This document shows positions 21,919 through 31,936 of a stretch of DNA of 64,000 nt, in pieces. The first letter of the stretch is position 1; the number at the start of each line of letters is the position of its first letter. This DNA is from Woeseiaceae bacterium (GTDB lineage Bacteria > Pseudomonadota > Gammaproteobacteria > Steroidobacterales > Woeseiaceae), in NCBI GenBank assembly GCA_011772865.1, contig WVYQ01000023.1, forward strand, positions 240,396-304,395, written 5' to 3'. The translations under genes and the position numbers were made by a program. The notes beneath the pieces are model-generated. The model saw nothing but the letters and a program-made list of their open reading frames with translations. It did no database searches and was not told where the DNA came from.

Positions 21919-22566
21919 ATGAGTGCCCGTATTCTGCTTTCACTGCTGTTCGTAACTGGCCTCGTGGCGGCACAGACCAGCGACTTACGACTGCCGATCA
22001 CGCTCTCTGCGGATTCCACTGACTACGACGGCAAGAGTGCGATGATGATGTTCCAGGGACTGCGGCTGTCGCAAGGTACGACCAATATCGAAGCAAATGA
22101 AGGACGTGCCAGTAAGATCGATTTTGAAGACAGCATCTGGCACTTCAACGGCAATGTTGTGATCGATGTTGACGCCGGCCATATCGAGAGTGATTCTGCC
22201 GAGCTGCACTTTACCGATACGCAATTGCAGCTTGCTATCATCGAAGGCTCGCCGGCCACGTTCGAATTCACGCGACCGGAGGCCGAGGAAACAACGTATG
22301 CCGAGGCAGGCCGGCTACGCTACGATCTCGACGCCGGAACCGTGGAATTCTCCGATAATGCCGTCATCACCGAAGCCGGCAACCAGATCTCGTCGAGTTA
22401 CCTGATGTACAACATCGCCGAGCAGCGAATCAGCGCCCAGTCGGCGGGTCCCGGCGACGAGAAGGTCAAGATTACGGTGATTCCCGAAGTGGCCGAGGAA
22501 CAGCTCCCGTCAGCAGAGGATCTCGACGTCGAGGAGCAACTCCCCCTGAGGGAAGAGCTCCGATGA
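21919..22566 (+). CDS. lptA: LPS transport periplasmic protein LptA
   Basis: Signal peptide [41 protein letters not shown]; lptC-lptA-lptB order. Confidence 0.92.
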   Translation: MSARILLSLLFVTGLVAAQTSDLRLPITLSADSTDYDGKSAMMMFQGLRLSQGTTNIEANEGRASKIDFEDSIWHFNGNVVIDVDAGHIESDSAELHFTDTQLQLAIIEGSPATFEFTRPEAEETTYAEAGRLRYDLDAGTVEFSDNAVITEAGNQISSSYLMYNIAEQRISAQSAGPGDEKVKITVIPEVAEEQLPSAEDLDVEEQLPLREELR

Positions 22567-23288
22567 GCATCCTGAGCGCGCAGGAAATTTCGAAAAGCTT
22601 CAAACTCCGCAAAGTCGTCAACGACCTGTCATTGGAGATCACGAGTGGCGAGGTCGTCGGGCTGCTCGGCCCGAATGGTGCCGGCAAGACAACGGCGTTC
22701 TATATGATCGTCGGCCTGATTTCGGCTGATAGCGGACAAATACTGCTTGACGGACAGGACCTGACCGCACAGCCGATGCACAGACGTGCCAAGCGCGGGC
22801 TCGGCTACCTGCCGCAGGAAGCGTCGATTTTTCGCAAGCTGACCGTCGAGCAGAATATCCTCGCAATTCTCGAGAATCGCGACGACCTCGACCGGGCCGG
22901 ACGCGAAGAAGAACTTGAAAAGTTACTGGACGAATTGCATGTCGGTCACGTGCGGACGAGCCTCGGAATCAGCCTGTCAGGCGGTGAGCGTCGGCGCGTT
23001 GAAATCGCCCGCGCCCTCGCCGCCAATCCCAAGTTCGTTCTTCTCGATGAACCGTTTGCGGGTGTCGACCCGATATCGGTCCTCGATATCCAACGCATAA
23101 TCAAGCACTTGTGCGAACGTGAGATCGGTGTGCTGATTACTGACCATAATGTCCGGGAAACGCTCGGAATTTGCGGCAGAGCCTATATACTGAGTGATGG
23201 CAGCCTGATCGCCTCGGGCTCGCCACAGGAGATTCTGGAAAACCACCATGTCCGAGAAGTGTATCTCGGACAGGAGTTCAAACTCTGA
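22563..23288 (+). CDS. lptB: LPS export ABC transporter ATP-binding protein LptB
   Basis: [17 protein letters not shown] Walker [29 protein letters not shown]. Confidence 0.97.
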   Translation: MSILSAQEISKSFKLRKVVNDLSLEITSGEVVGLLGPNGAGKTTAFYMIVGLISADSGQILLDGQDLTAQPMHRRAKRGLGYLPQEASIFRKLTVEQNILAILENRDDLDRAGREEELEKLLDELHVGHVRTSLGISLSGGERRRVEIARALAANPKFVLLDEPFAGVDPISVLDIQRIIKHLCEREIGVLITDHNVRETLGICGRAYILSDGSLIASGSPQEILENHHVREVYLGQEFKL

Positions 23289-23343
23289 GGCAAACTGGGC
23301 ATATCGAACTCAGGCAGGCGTACAGGGCGCCCCGTTCCAGCTG

Positions 23344-24735
23344 ATGCTTAAACCCTCATTGCAACTCAAACTCGGCCAGTCATTGACCATGACGCCGCAG
23401 TTGCAGCAGGCCATTCGCCTGTTGCAATTGCCGGTCCTCGATCTCAATGCCCAGATTCAGGACGCGCTCGAAGAAAACATCATGCTCGAGGTGGAAGACC
23501 TGCCCGACGTGCCGCAGACGAGTGCCGAGACGACGGCGGAAGTCGAGGCAATCCGTGCCGAGGATATGTGGCAACAGCGCTCCGCGGAGCGTTTGCACGA
23601 CAGCGGCTGGAATGGCGAGGGCCGCCCGTTCAACGACTTCGCCGACCAGTCGGGTCAGACTTTGAGAGAGCACCTGCTATGGCAGCTCGAGATGGAGCAC
23701 TTCACGCCCCGCCAGGCGGTCATTGGTGAGGCTATCGTCGACTCGATCAACGATGACGGTTACCTCGAGACGGATCTCGAGGAGATTGTCGGCGGCCTCG
23801 ATGCCGAGTCCGGTTTCACGATGGACGAGGTGCAGGAATCGCTCAGACTCGTCCAGCGGCTTGATCCGGCGGGCGTAGGCGCGCGTTCTATTTCCGAATG
23901 CATCATTCTGCAATTGAGTCAGCTCGACGAAGCAACCCCGGGGCTCGAGCTTGCGGTCAAGCTGGCGTCGAATCACCTCGATCTGATCGCGAGCCAGAGT
24001 TTGGGCGCGCTGCGCCGGGACCTGCGTACGACAGAAGAAGAGCTCCACGATGCTCTCGCCCTGATCAAGGGCTGTAATCCGAAGCCGGGCCTCGCGGTCA
24101 GCCCGGCTGCTGCAGAATATGTCATTCCTGACGTCTTCGTCCGCAAGGTCGACGACCGCTGGATCGTTGAGATCAGCCCGACCGGTGTGCCGCGCCTGTC
24201 GGTCAACCAGCAGTACGCGAGACTGCTGCGCGGCAGTGGCGACCATGCCGTGCTGCGATCGCAGTTACAGGAGGCGCGGTGGCTTATACGCAGCCTCGAG
24301 ATTCGCAATGAGACGCTGCTCAAGGTCGCGACTTGTATTGTGAGCCGCCAGACCGCATTTCTTGATCATGGTGATGAGGCAATGAAGCCGATGATCCTCC
24401 GCGACGTCGCTGAGGAAATCGGCATGCACGAGTCCACGATTTCGCGCGTCACGACGAATAAATACATGCATACGCCGCGCGGTGTGTTCGAATTCAAGTA
24501 TTTCTTCTCGTCACACCTGTCCTCTGCGGATGGCGAGGATCAGTCATCAACATCGGTACGCGCCAAGATTCGCAAGTTGATAGGTGCCGAGAACCCGGGC
24601 AAACCGCTGAGCGACAGCAAGATCGCCAATTTGCTGAGTGAAGAAGGAATAAATGTTGCCAGACGAACGGTCGCGAAGTACCGTGAAGCCATGAGCATCC
24701 CATCGTCGAGCGAACGAAGAAAACGTTCGGCGTGA
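23344..24735 (+). CDS. rpoN: RNA polymerase sigma-54 factor
   Basis: MLKPSLQLKLGQSLTMTPQLQQAIRLLQLP; RpoN box ARRTVAKYRE; start trimmed from track ORF. Confidence 0.97.
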   Translation: MLKPSLQLKLGQSLTMTPQLQQAIRLLQLPVLDLNAQIQDALEENIMLEVEDLPDVPQTSAETTAEVEAIRAEDMWQQRSAERLHDSGWNGEGRPFNDFADQSGQTLREHLLWQLEMEHFTPRQAVIGEAIVDSINDDGYLETDLEEIVGGLDAESGFTMDEVQESLRLVQRLDPAGVGARSISECIILQLSQLDEATPGLELAVKLASNHLDLIASQSLGALRRDLRTTEEELHDALALIKGCNPKPGLAVSPAAAEYVIPDVFVRKVDDRWIVEISPTGVPRLSVNQQYARLLRGSGDHAVLRSQLQEARWLIRSLEIRNETLLKVATCIVSRQTAFLDHGDEAMKPMILRDVAEEIGMHESTISRVTTNKYMHTPRGVFEFKYFFSSHLSSADGEDQSSTSVRAKIRKLIGAENPGKPLSDSKIANLLSEEGINVARRTVAKYREAMSIPSSSERRKRSA

Positions 24736-24820
24736 TAGACGATACGTGACTCAAATTACAGAAGGAGGCCCACGTTAAACGTAATCTGACCCCGAAGAAT
24801 CAGAAGTACTGGAGAAAACT

Positions 24821-25138
24821 ATGCAACTCAATGTTTCAGGCCACCACATCGAAGTTACCGATGCACTAAGAGGATATGTCGAATCGAAGATTGAGAAAAT
24901 CGAGAGGCACTTTGATCTCGTTTCGGATGTGGACTGTGTCCTCACGGTCGAGAAACTGCGCCACAAGGCGGAAGCCAGGGTTAATGTGAACGGTGGAACG
25001 ATTTATGCCGACAACACCGAGGAAGACATGTACGCGGCCATTGACGGACTTGTGGACAAGTTGGAGCGACGGGTAAGAAAATACAAGGAAAAGCTCGTTG
25101 ACCACCGCGCCAGGGAAGCTCACAGGATCAACCGCTAA
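24821..25138 (+). CDS. hpf: Ribosome hibernation promoting factor (short form)
   Basis: MQLNVSGHHIEVTDALRGYVESKIEKIERHFD, immediately after rpoN. Confidence 0.94.
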   Translation: MQLNVSGHHIEVTDALRGYVESKIEKIERHFDLVSDVDCVLTVEKLRHKAEARVNVNGGTIYADNTEEDMYAAIDGLVDKLERRVRKYKEKLVDHRAREAHRINR

Positions 25139-25196
25139 CCCCAGATCAGGCCCGCGCGGCTGAGCTGCCGTGCGGGCCATTAACATACCAAGCTCA

Positions 25197-25643
25197 ATGT
25201 TGCTCGAAGACATCATCAAGCCGGACAGTGCCTTGTGCAACGCAAATGCGCGTAGCAAGAAACACTGCCTCGAAATTCTTAGCGAACTGCTCGTCCGGTC
25301 GCGCCCCGAAATCGCGAGCGAAGACATATTCTCAAGCCTCATCGAACGCGAGCGACTCGGTTGTACCAGTCTCGAAGAGGGTGTCGCATTTCCTCATTGC
25401 CGCGTCGAGGGACTCGATTCGAGTGTCGGCGCGCTTATGAAACTCAGTGAGCCTGTCGAATTTGATGCCCCGGACGGTGAAGCGGTCGATCTCGTGTTCG
25501 GCCTCATGGTCCCTGCCGAGATCGCGGAAGAGGATCAGGCCAACATCCGCGATATCGCGACTATGCTCGGCGACGCTGATTTGCGCGCACGGCTTCGTGA
25601 AACGACGTCCAGTAACGAGCTGTACGAAACATTATGCGACTGA
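25197..25643 (+). CDS. ptsN: PTS IIA-like nitrogen regulatory protein
   Basis: EEGVAFPHCRVEGLD phospho-His motif; between hpf and rapZ. Confidence 0.92.
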   Translation: MLLEDIIKPDSALCNANARSKKHCLEILSELLVRSRPEIASEDIFSSLIERERLGCTSLEEGVAFPHCRVEGLDSSVGALMKLSEPVEFDAPDGEAVDLVFGLMVPAEIAEEDQANIRDIATMLGDADLRARLRETTSSNELYETLCD

Positions 25644-26512
25644 TCGTCGTCAGCGGACTGTCCGGATCAGGCAAGTCCGTTGCCCTTCATGTTCTCGAAG
25701 ACCTCGGCTACTACTGTATTGACAATCTTCCGGCAGGGCTGATCAAGTCGGTCGTCGATGACGTACGTTCCCAGGGTGACGATTCTGTAAAGCAAATGGC
25801 GGTTGGTGTCGATGCCCGCAATCGGCGCGAAGACCTCGAGTCTCTGCCCGAACTCATCGAGGAACTCAGGCAATATGACGTTTATCCGGAGTTGTTGTTC
25901 CTGCAATCGAGCGACGACGTATTACTGAAGCGCTACAGCGAATCGCGCCGCCGGCACCCGCTGGCAGAGCAGGGAACGGCCCTGCGGGCCGCCATTGCCA
26001 ATGAGCGTGATCTCCTTTCGCCTGTCGTCAACGAGGCCGATCTGATCATCGATACGTCGCGAACCAGCATCTACGAACTCGCCGACACCATCCGCGAGCG
26101 CATTGATCGACGCAAGGTCCACTCGCTCTCCGTCCTCATCGAATCGTTCGGGTTCAAAACCGGCATTCCGGCTGACGCCGATTTCGTATTCGACATGCGC
26201 TGTCTGCCGAATCCATACTGGACGCTGGAACTCAGGGGTCTCACAGGCCAGGACAAGGAGGTCTCGGAATTTCTCGACGCACAGGAGCCGTTCATCCGTA
26301 TGTATGAAGACATTCTGAGATTCCTGCAACGCTGGATTCCCGAATACAACAGTGTTCATCGCGGCTATCTGACCGTCGCCATTGGTTGCACTGGCGGCCA
26401 GCACCGTTCCGTATACATGACCGAAAAACTCGCGCAGGCGCTTCGCGAGATTCACGACCCGATACTGATCCGCCACAGTGGCCTCGGGAGCCATACGATC
26501 AGCAACGCCTAG
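25634..26512 (+). CDS. rapZ: RNase adapter protein RapZ
   Basis: VVSGLSGSGKSVALHVLEDLGYYCIDNLPAGL; GCTGGQHRSVYMTEKL. Confidence 0.96.
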   Translation: MRLIVVSGLSGSGKSVALHVLEDLGYYCIDNLPAGLIKSVVDDVRSQGDDSVKQMAVGVDARNRREDLESLPELIEELRQYDVYPELLFLQSSDDVLLKRYSESRRRHPLAEQGTALRAAIANERDLLSPVVNEADLIIDTSRTSIYELADTIRERIDRRKVHSLSVLIESFGFKTGIPADADFVFDMRCLPNPYWTLELRGLTGQDKEVSEFLDAQEPFIRMYEDILRFLQRWIPEYNSVHRGYLTVAIGCTGGQHRSVYMTEKLAQALREIHDPILIRHSGLGSHTISNA

Positions 26513-26575
26513 ACCCGCTATTACTTGACCTGCCGGCAGGCGCTTGGCTGCCGATTTCAGTACACTGTGCCCGCC

Positions 26576-27925
26576 ATGGAGACCACCGAGCACAAGCAGT
26601 CCAGCCTCAGGTTGTTGCGCGAACAGCTCGACAGCGGAGCCATGCGTTCGGCTCGCGTCATGGTGCACAGCCTTCATCCGGCCGAGATCGCCCACTTGCT
26701 CGAATCAATGCCGCAGCAGGAACGCGCGATCCTATGGGAAATGGTCGATCCCGACGACGAGGGTGATGTGCTTGTCGAGGTTTCGGACGAGGTTCGCGAT
26801 GGTCTGATCGAGGGCATGCAGACCGATGAGCTGCTGGCAGCCCTCGCAGGCATGGAACTCGACGATCTCGCCGACCTGCTCATCGACCTTCCCGAGACAG
26901 TAACGCAGCAGGTGCTGCAGTCGCTCGACGATCAGGACGAGGAGAGGCTGCGCCAGGTCCTTGCCTACGACGAGGACAGTGCCGGCGGCCTGATGAATGT
27001 GGACATCGTGACGGTACGCCCTGATGTCACACTCGAGGTCGTTTGCCGGTACCTGCGCGCCCGCGGTGAGATGTCTGACGGCACCGACTCTATCTTTGTT
27101 GTAGACCGTGACAACCGATATGTCGGATCGCTATACCTTTCCCGGCTTCTGACTGGCGATGACGACACGTTGGTTTCGAACGTGATGTCCACCGAGACCC
27201 AACCGATACCGGCACACACGCCGTCCACAGAAGTTGTCTGGGAATTCGAGCACCGTGATCTCCTGTCGGCGCCGGTCGTTGATGACGACTACCGCGTGGT
27301 CGGCCGAATCACGGTCGACGACGTCGTCGACGTCATTCGCGACGAAGCCGAACACTCGTTGATGAGCGCCGCGGGCCTGGACGAAGAAGACGACATGTTC
27401 GCGCCAGTCGTCAAGAGTGCAACGCGGCGTGCCCTTTGGCTCGGCGTCAACCTCTGCACCGCCTTTCTGGCGGCGGCGGTAGTCGATATTTTCCAGACGA
27501 CCGTTGACAAGATCGTGCTACTCGCCGTGCTGATGCCCGTCGTACCCAGCATGGGCGGCGTTGCGGGTAGCCAGTCGCTGACGATCATCACGCGCGCCAT
27601 TGCCCTTGGTCAGATTGACAAGACCAATGCACAGCGCATCTTGCGCAAGGAACTGTTGGTAGGCCTGCTCAATGGCTTCGGCTGGGCAATTGTCGTCGCC
27701 ACGTTCACTTACCTCTGGTTCGGCGACTGGCGTATCGGCGGAGTCATCGGAGCTGCGATGATCATCAACCTGTTCGTCGCCGCTCTCGCCGGATTCGTGA
27801 TACCGCTGTCGCTGAAACGTATGAACATCGACCCGGCACTCGCCGGCGGCGTCGTCCTCACAACCGTGACAGATGTCATCGGCTATATGGCCTTCCTGGG
27901 ACTCGGCGCCGCCCTGCTACTCTGA
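26576..27925 (+). CDS. mgtE: Magnesium transporter MgtE
   Basis: N-domain plus CBS pair plus C-terminal multi-TM domain (VPSMGGVAGSQSLTIITRAIALGQI). Confidence 0.95.
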   Translation: METTEHKQSSLRLLREQLDSGAMRSARVMVHSLHPAEIAHLLESMPQQERAILWEMVDPDDEGDVLVEVSDEVRDGLIEGMQTDELLAALAGMELDDLADLLIDLPETVTQQVLQSLDDQDEERLRQVLAYDEDSAGGLMNVDIVTVRPDVTLEVVCRYLRARGEMSDGTDSIFVVDRDNRYVGSLYLSRLLTGDDDTLVSNVMSTETQPIPAHTPSTEVVWEFEHRDLLSAPVVDDDYRVVGRITVDDVVDVIRDEAEHSLMSAAGLDEEDDMFAPVVKSATRRALWLGVNLCTAFLAAAVVDIFQTTVDKIVLLAVLMPVVPSMGGVAGSQSLTIITRAIALGQIDKTNAQRILRKELLVGLLNGFGWAIVVATFTYLWFGDWRIGGVIGAAMIINLFVAALAGFVIPLSLKRMNIDPALAGGVVLTTVTDVIGYMAFLGLGAALLL

Positions 27926-27929
27926 CCAG

Positions 27930-28023
27930 CCATTGTGGGCCGCGCTCCGGTAGGTCTTTGGCTTCATGGCTCGCTTCGCTGCGCTTTACTTCCGCCAAAG
28001 ACCTCCCCGCGCACGGGCCAATA
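27930..28023. repeat. Long imperfect palindrome filling the convergent mgtE/patatin intergenic space
   Basis: Perfect 11-bp arms AGGTCTTTGGC (27952-27962) / GCCAAAGACCT (27994-28004), flanked by partly pairing GCGC and ATT..GGCC/GGCCAAT segments. Confidence 0.7.
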
Positions 28024-28027
28024 GCGC

Positions 28028-29248
28028 TCAATCAGAATGGAACGCGCTGAGGTCTTTCTTGATCCACGACGGGGCAAACAGACGAGGGACGTCGGCGCCG
28101 CTAATGAAGTCAAGCAATTGCTCCCTGACCTTCATTGCGTCGTTGTAACCAAGTTGGATCAATTCTCGCGTGTACTCCCTTTCGAACATCAGGAAGCTGA
28201 GCAGCCGGTTCTCGCCCGGCCCACGTCCACCAACGCCACGCAACAGTCCACGAAGAGCGAACGGCAGCCGCTTGCGGTACTTGTGCGCGATGACGCGCAG
28301 ATCCTGGCTGGGCACGATCAGCATCGTGTCAATGGCGCGCATTCGTCGTAGCGATCCGCTCCGATGTTCGGGCGCGACCGAATCGATAAGCTGGTTGATT
28401 CGGGTCATTCGCTCGAGATCCGAGTAGAGCCCATCCATGAACAGCGTATCGAGCATGTAGCCTGCAATCTGCGCGAAACTCGGGGATTCGGGGGGCTTTG
28501 ACAGATCGCTGATTTTGTCTGCCGTTTCATCGCGAATGCCGACAACCAGAATACGGTCAGCACCGAGATGAATTGCGGGGCTCAGCGGCGTCGCCTGCCG
28601 CATGGCCCCATCGCCAAAATAACTGTTACCGATCCGCTGCGGCGGAAAGATCATCGGGACAGCAATACTCGCCATCAGGTGGTCGAGATGCAGATTGCCC
28701 TTGATGCCAACGCGTCGAGTCCGCGACCATCCTTTGTGGCCCGGGGCACCCTGGAAAAAAGACGTCGATCGCGCTGTCGCATAACTCGCTGCAGTGACGG
28801 CCACAGCGTCAAGCCAACCACATTTAATCGCGTCGTCGATACGAGGAAAGCGGATATTGCGGCTCAGCAGTGCACGCAAGGGCGCGTTGTTGAGCAGGGA
28901 TTTGGGTGTGCCGACAAGGAAACCGCCGAGGACGATAGCGGTGAGCCAGTGCAGACTGCTCTTGAGCATTGTCCAGTTGTCGGTTCGAAAGACATGCTCG
29001 CAGCGGAAGTTGCTCCACACGCGGTCGAGCTCTGCGACTGCTACCCGAAAGCGTCGCGCCTTGCTCGCCAGCACGACCGAGTTGATGGCTCCGGCCGACG
29101 TGCCACTCAGCACGTCGAACGGATTGGGAGTTCCCTTGGGAACAATCTCCGCGACGGCTTTGAGCACGCCCACCTGGAAAGCGCCACGCGCTCCGCCACC
29201 AGGGAGCACCAGCGCTGTCACAGGCTTTTTTGAGCTGGCATTGCCCAT
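28028..29248 (-). CDS. Patatin-like phospholipase family protein
   Basis: LVLPGGGARGAFQVGVLKA (oxyanion loop) and GTSAGAIN nucleophile elbow; DGAMRQATPLSPA Asp motif. Confidence 0.93.
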   Translation of the reverse strand: MGNASSKKPVTALVLPGGGARGAFQVGVLKAVAEIVPKGTPNPFDVLSGTSAGAINSVVLASKARRFRVAVAELDRVWSNFRCEHVFRTDNWTMLKSSLHWLTAIVLGGFLVGTPKSLLNNAPLRALLSRNIRFPRIDDAIKCGWLDAVAVTAASYATARSTSFFQGAPGHKGWSRTRRVGIKGNLHLDHLMASIAVPMIFPPQRIGNSYFGDGAMRQATPLSPAIHLGADRILVVGIRDETADKISDLSKPPESPSFAQIAGYMLDTLFMDGLYSDLERMTRINQLIDSVAPEHRSGSLRRMRAIDTMLIVPSQDLRVIAHKYRKRLPFALRGLLRGVGGRGPGENRLLSFLMFEREYTRELIQLGYNDAMKVREQLLDFISGADVPRLFAPSWIKKDLSAFHSD

Positions 29249-29321
29249 GCTGTACCGACCTGCATATTCCGAATCACGATTTATCGAAAAGTATTATAGT
29301 GGCGGCTGGAGGACGAGCTGT

Positions 29322-29858
29322 ATGAAACACATCCCAATATTCGTGTTGTCATTTCTTTTCCCGGGCTTGATGGCCAATGCCGCCGACCAGGTCGCCGTTG
29401 GCGAGATGGCGCCCGAGTTCGAGCTTTCCGACCAGGACGGGCAATTGCACTCGCTCGAGGACTACCGTGACCAATGGGTCGTGCTCTATTTCTATCCGAA
29501 AGACGAGACGCCCGGATGCATTACCGAAGCCTGTGAGTTTCGGGACAACATCTTCGCGTTCAAGCGGATTAATGCTCAAATCCTCGGTGTGAGCCTGGAT
29601 GACGTCGAGTCCCACCAAAAATTTGCCGAAAAATATAGCCTGCCGTTCCCTCTGCTCGCGGATCCCGAAGGTCAGGCAGCCGAGACCTATGGTGTAAAGA
29701 CCAAGATGTTTGGTATGACGGTTGCAAAGCGGCAGACATTCCTGATCGATCCGCAGGGCGTTATTGCCAAGCACTATGAAAAGGTAAGTCCGGCCGAGCA
29801 TTCAATGGAAGTTCTCGCCGACCTCAAGGAACTGGGTGCCATCGAATCTCCTGAATAG
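29322..29858 (+). CDS. Exported PrxQ/Bcp-type peroxiredoxin
   Basis: Signal peptide MKHIPIFVLSFLFPGLMANAA; AlkylHP-reductase fold YFYPKDETPGCITEACEFRD with CX4C. Confidence 0.9.
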   Translation: MKHIPIFVLSFLFPGLMANAADQVAVGEMAPEFELSDQDGQLHSLEDYRDQWVVLYFYPKDETPGCITEACEFRDNIFAFKRINAQILGVSLDDVESHQKFAEKYSLPFPLLADPEGQAAETYGVKTKMFGMTVAKRQTFLIDPQGVIAKHYEKVSPAEHSMEVLADLKELGAIESPE

Positions 29859-29868
29859 CGGATCCGCT
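29857..29868. repeat. Perfect 12-bp palindrome at convergent prxQ/VWA junction
   Basis: AGCGGATCCGCT overlapping the TAG stop at 29856-29858. Confidence 0.6.
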
Positions 29869-29872
29869 GCTT

Positions 29873-31048
29873 TCAGTGCAGGGCCCTGATGCCCTGATCG
29901 AGACCCGCAATTGTCAGCGGATACATTCGATCGTCCATGATTTCCCGCGTCAGTTTGACCGACGGCGTGTAGTCCCAGCGATGTTGCGGTTCAGGATTGA
30001 GCCAGATCGACTTCGGATAAGTGTTCAGCAAGCGTTTGATCCACACTGCGCCGGGCTCTTCGTTCCAGTGCTCGACGCTGCCTCCTGCATACACGATTTC
30101 GTAGGGACTCATCGTGGCGTCGCCGACGAAGATAAGCTTGTAGTCCGAGCTGTATTTATGGGTGATGTCGAGCGTGGAAATACGCTCTGTGTGCCGGCGC
30201 CGATTGTCCTTCCAGAGGCTCTCGTAGATGAAATTGTGAAAGTAGAAGTATTCGAGGTGCTTGAACTCGCTGCGCGATGCCGAGAACAGCTCTTCGCAAA
30301 CGCGCACGTGATCATCCATTGAGCCGCCGATATCCAGGCACAGGAGGACTTTCACGGCGTTGTGCCGCTCGGGCACCATCCGAATGTCGAGCAGCCCGGC
30401 ATTGCGCGCAGTTTTGTCGATCGTATCTTCGAGATCCAGCTCGTCGGCGGCCCCTTCGCGCGCAAACTTGCGCAGGCGCCTCAGCGCGACCTTGATGTTT
30501 CTTGTGCCGAGTTCGACGGAATCGTCGAGATTGCGATACTCGCGCCGGTCCCAGACTTTGACGGCACTGCGATTCCTGGAGCCCTGTTGACCGATGCGCA
30601 CACCTTCCGGATTGAAACCGTATGCCCCGAACGGCGAGGTCCCCGCAGTGCCGATCCACTTGTTACCGCCCTCGTGCCGGTCGTCCTGCTCCTCCAGTCG
30701 TTCCCGCAGCGCCTTCATCAGCTCCTCGAAACCACCGAGTGCTTCGATTTCTGCCCTTTCCTCCTCGCTCAGCATCAACTCGGCCTGGCGTTGCAGCCAC
30801 TCTTGCGGGATGTCGACAAATAAGTCCCGGAAGTTGTCTTCGGCGCCCTTGAAGTAGGCCCCGAATATCCGATCGAAGAGGTCGAGTTTGGACTCATCCT
30901 TCACGAGGCAGGCACGGGCCAGATAGTAGAAGTCGTCAACACTCTGACCGGCCACGTCTTTCTTCATGGCCTCGAGCAGGGTCAGTAGCTCGGTGATCGA
31001 CGTACTCATCCCGCCCTCACGAAGCATGTAAAAGAACGGAATCAGCAT
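29873..31048 (-). CDS. VWA domain protein, CoxE-like
   Basis: MLIPFFYMLREGGMSTSITELLTLLEAM; VLLCLDIGGSMDDHV metal-site-like motif; next to MoxR ATPase. Confidence 0.88.
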   Translation of the reverse strand: MLIPFFYMLREGGMSTSITELLTLLEAMKKDVAGQSVDDFYYLARACLVKDESKLDLFDRIFGAYFKGAEDNFRDLFVDIPQEWLQRQAELMLSEEERAEIEALGGFEELMKALRERLEEQDDRHEGGNKWIGTAGTSPFGAYGFNPEGVRIGQQGSRNRSAVKVWDRREYRNLDDSVELGTRNIKVALRRLRKFAREGAADELDLEDTIDKTARNAGLLDIRMVPERHNAVKVLLCLDIGGSMDDHVRVCEELFSASRSEFKHLEYFYFHNFIYESLWKDNRRRHTERISTLDITHKYSSDYKLIFVGDATMSPYEIVYAGGSVEHWNEEPGAVWIKRLLNTYPKSIWLNPEPQHRWDYTPSVKLTREIMDDRMYPLTIAGLDQGIRALH

Positions 31049-31060
31049 GACAGTCTGCTG

Positions 31061-31921
31061 CTAGCGGGAGGAGCCAGCCCTCCGATCCAGGAATACCAGC
31101 TGCTCGAAGAGGTGCACGTCCTGCTCGTTTTTGAGTAAGGCGCCATACAGCGGAGGTATGGCCTTGCGTGAATCATCGGCCCGTAACGCCTCGGGCGGAA
31201 TATCTTCTGCCAATAACAGCTTTATCCAGTCAAGTAACTCGGATGTAGAGGGTTTCTTCTTCAGGCCTGGAACATCGCGCACTTTAAAGAAAGCGTTCAG
31301 TGCCTCCCTGAGCAGATTCTTCTTCAGCTTGGGAAAGTGAACGTTGACGATCTTTTCCATCGTCTTGTGGTCCGGGAACTTGATGTAATGAAAAAAGCAG
31401 CGCCGCAGGAATGCGTCGGGCAATTCCTTTTCATTGTTGCTCGTGATGACGATGATTGGTCGATGCGATGCCTTTACGAGCTGCTGCGTTTCATAAACAA
31501 AGAATTCCATGCGATCAAGCTCGCGCAACAGATCGTTCGGAAATTCGATATCAGCCTTGTCGACTTCGTCGATCAGGAGAACGGGCTGCTCGTCGGACTC
31601 GAATGCTTCCCAGATCTTGCCACGCACGATGTAGTTGGAAATATCATGAACACGATCATCACCGAGCTGGGAATCACGCAGGCGCGCAACTGCGTCATAC
31701 TCATACAAGCCCTGTTGCGCCTTCGTTGTGGACTTGATATGCCACTCATAGAGTGGCTTGCCCAGCGAGTTTGCCACCTCGATGGCCAGCTGGGTCTTGC
31801 CGGTGCCGGGCTCGCCTTTGACGAGTATCGGCCGCTCGAGCGTGACGGCCGCGTTGACCGCCATCATCAGATCGTCGGTCGCAACGTAGGTGCTCGTACT
31901 TGTGAACCTGCTTTGAGCCAT
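31061..31921 (-). CDS. MoxR family AAA+ ATPase
   Basis: ILVKGEPGTGKTQLAIEVA Walker A; LLIDEVDKAD Walker B. Confidence 0.93.
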   Translation of the reverse strand: MAQSRFTSTSTYVATDDLMMAVNAAVTLERPILVKGEPGTGKTQLAIEVANSLGKPLYEWHIKSTTKAQQGLYEYDAVARLRDSQLGDDRVHDISNYIVRGKIWEAFESDEQPVLLIDEVDKADIEFPNDLLRELDRMEFFVYETQQLVKASHRPIIVITSNNEKELPDAFLRRCFFHYIKFPDHKTMEKIVNVHFPKLKKNLLREALNAFFKVRDVPGLKKKPSTSELLDWIKLLLAEDIPPEALRADDSRKAIPPLYGALLKNEQDVHLFEQLVFLDRRAGSSR

Positions 31922-31936
31922 CGCAGTATCTTACCG

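Noticed and set aside
28794-29321. N-terminal extension of the peroxiredoxin ORF
   Set aside because: Antisense to the patatin gene; the ATG at 29322 followed by a signal peptide is a better start.
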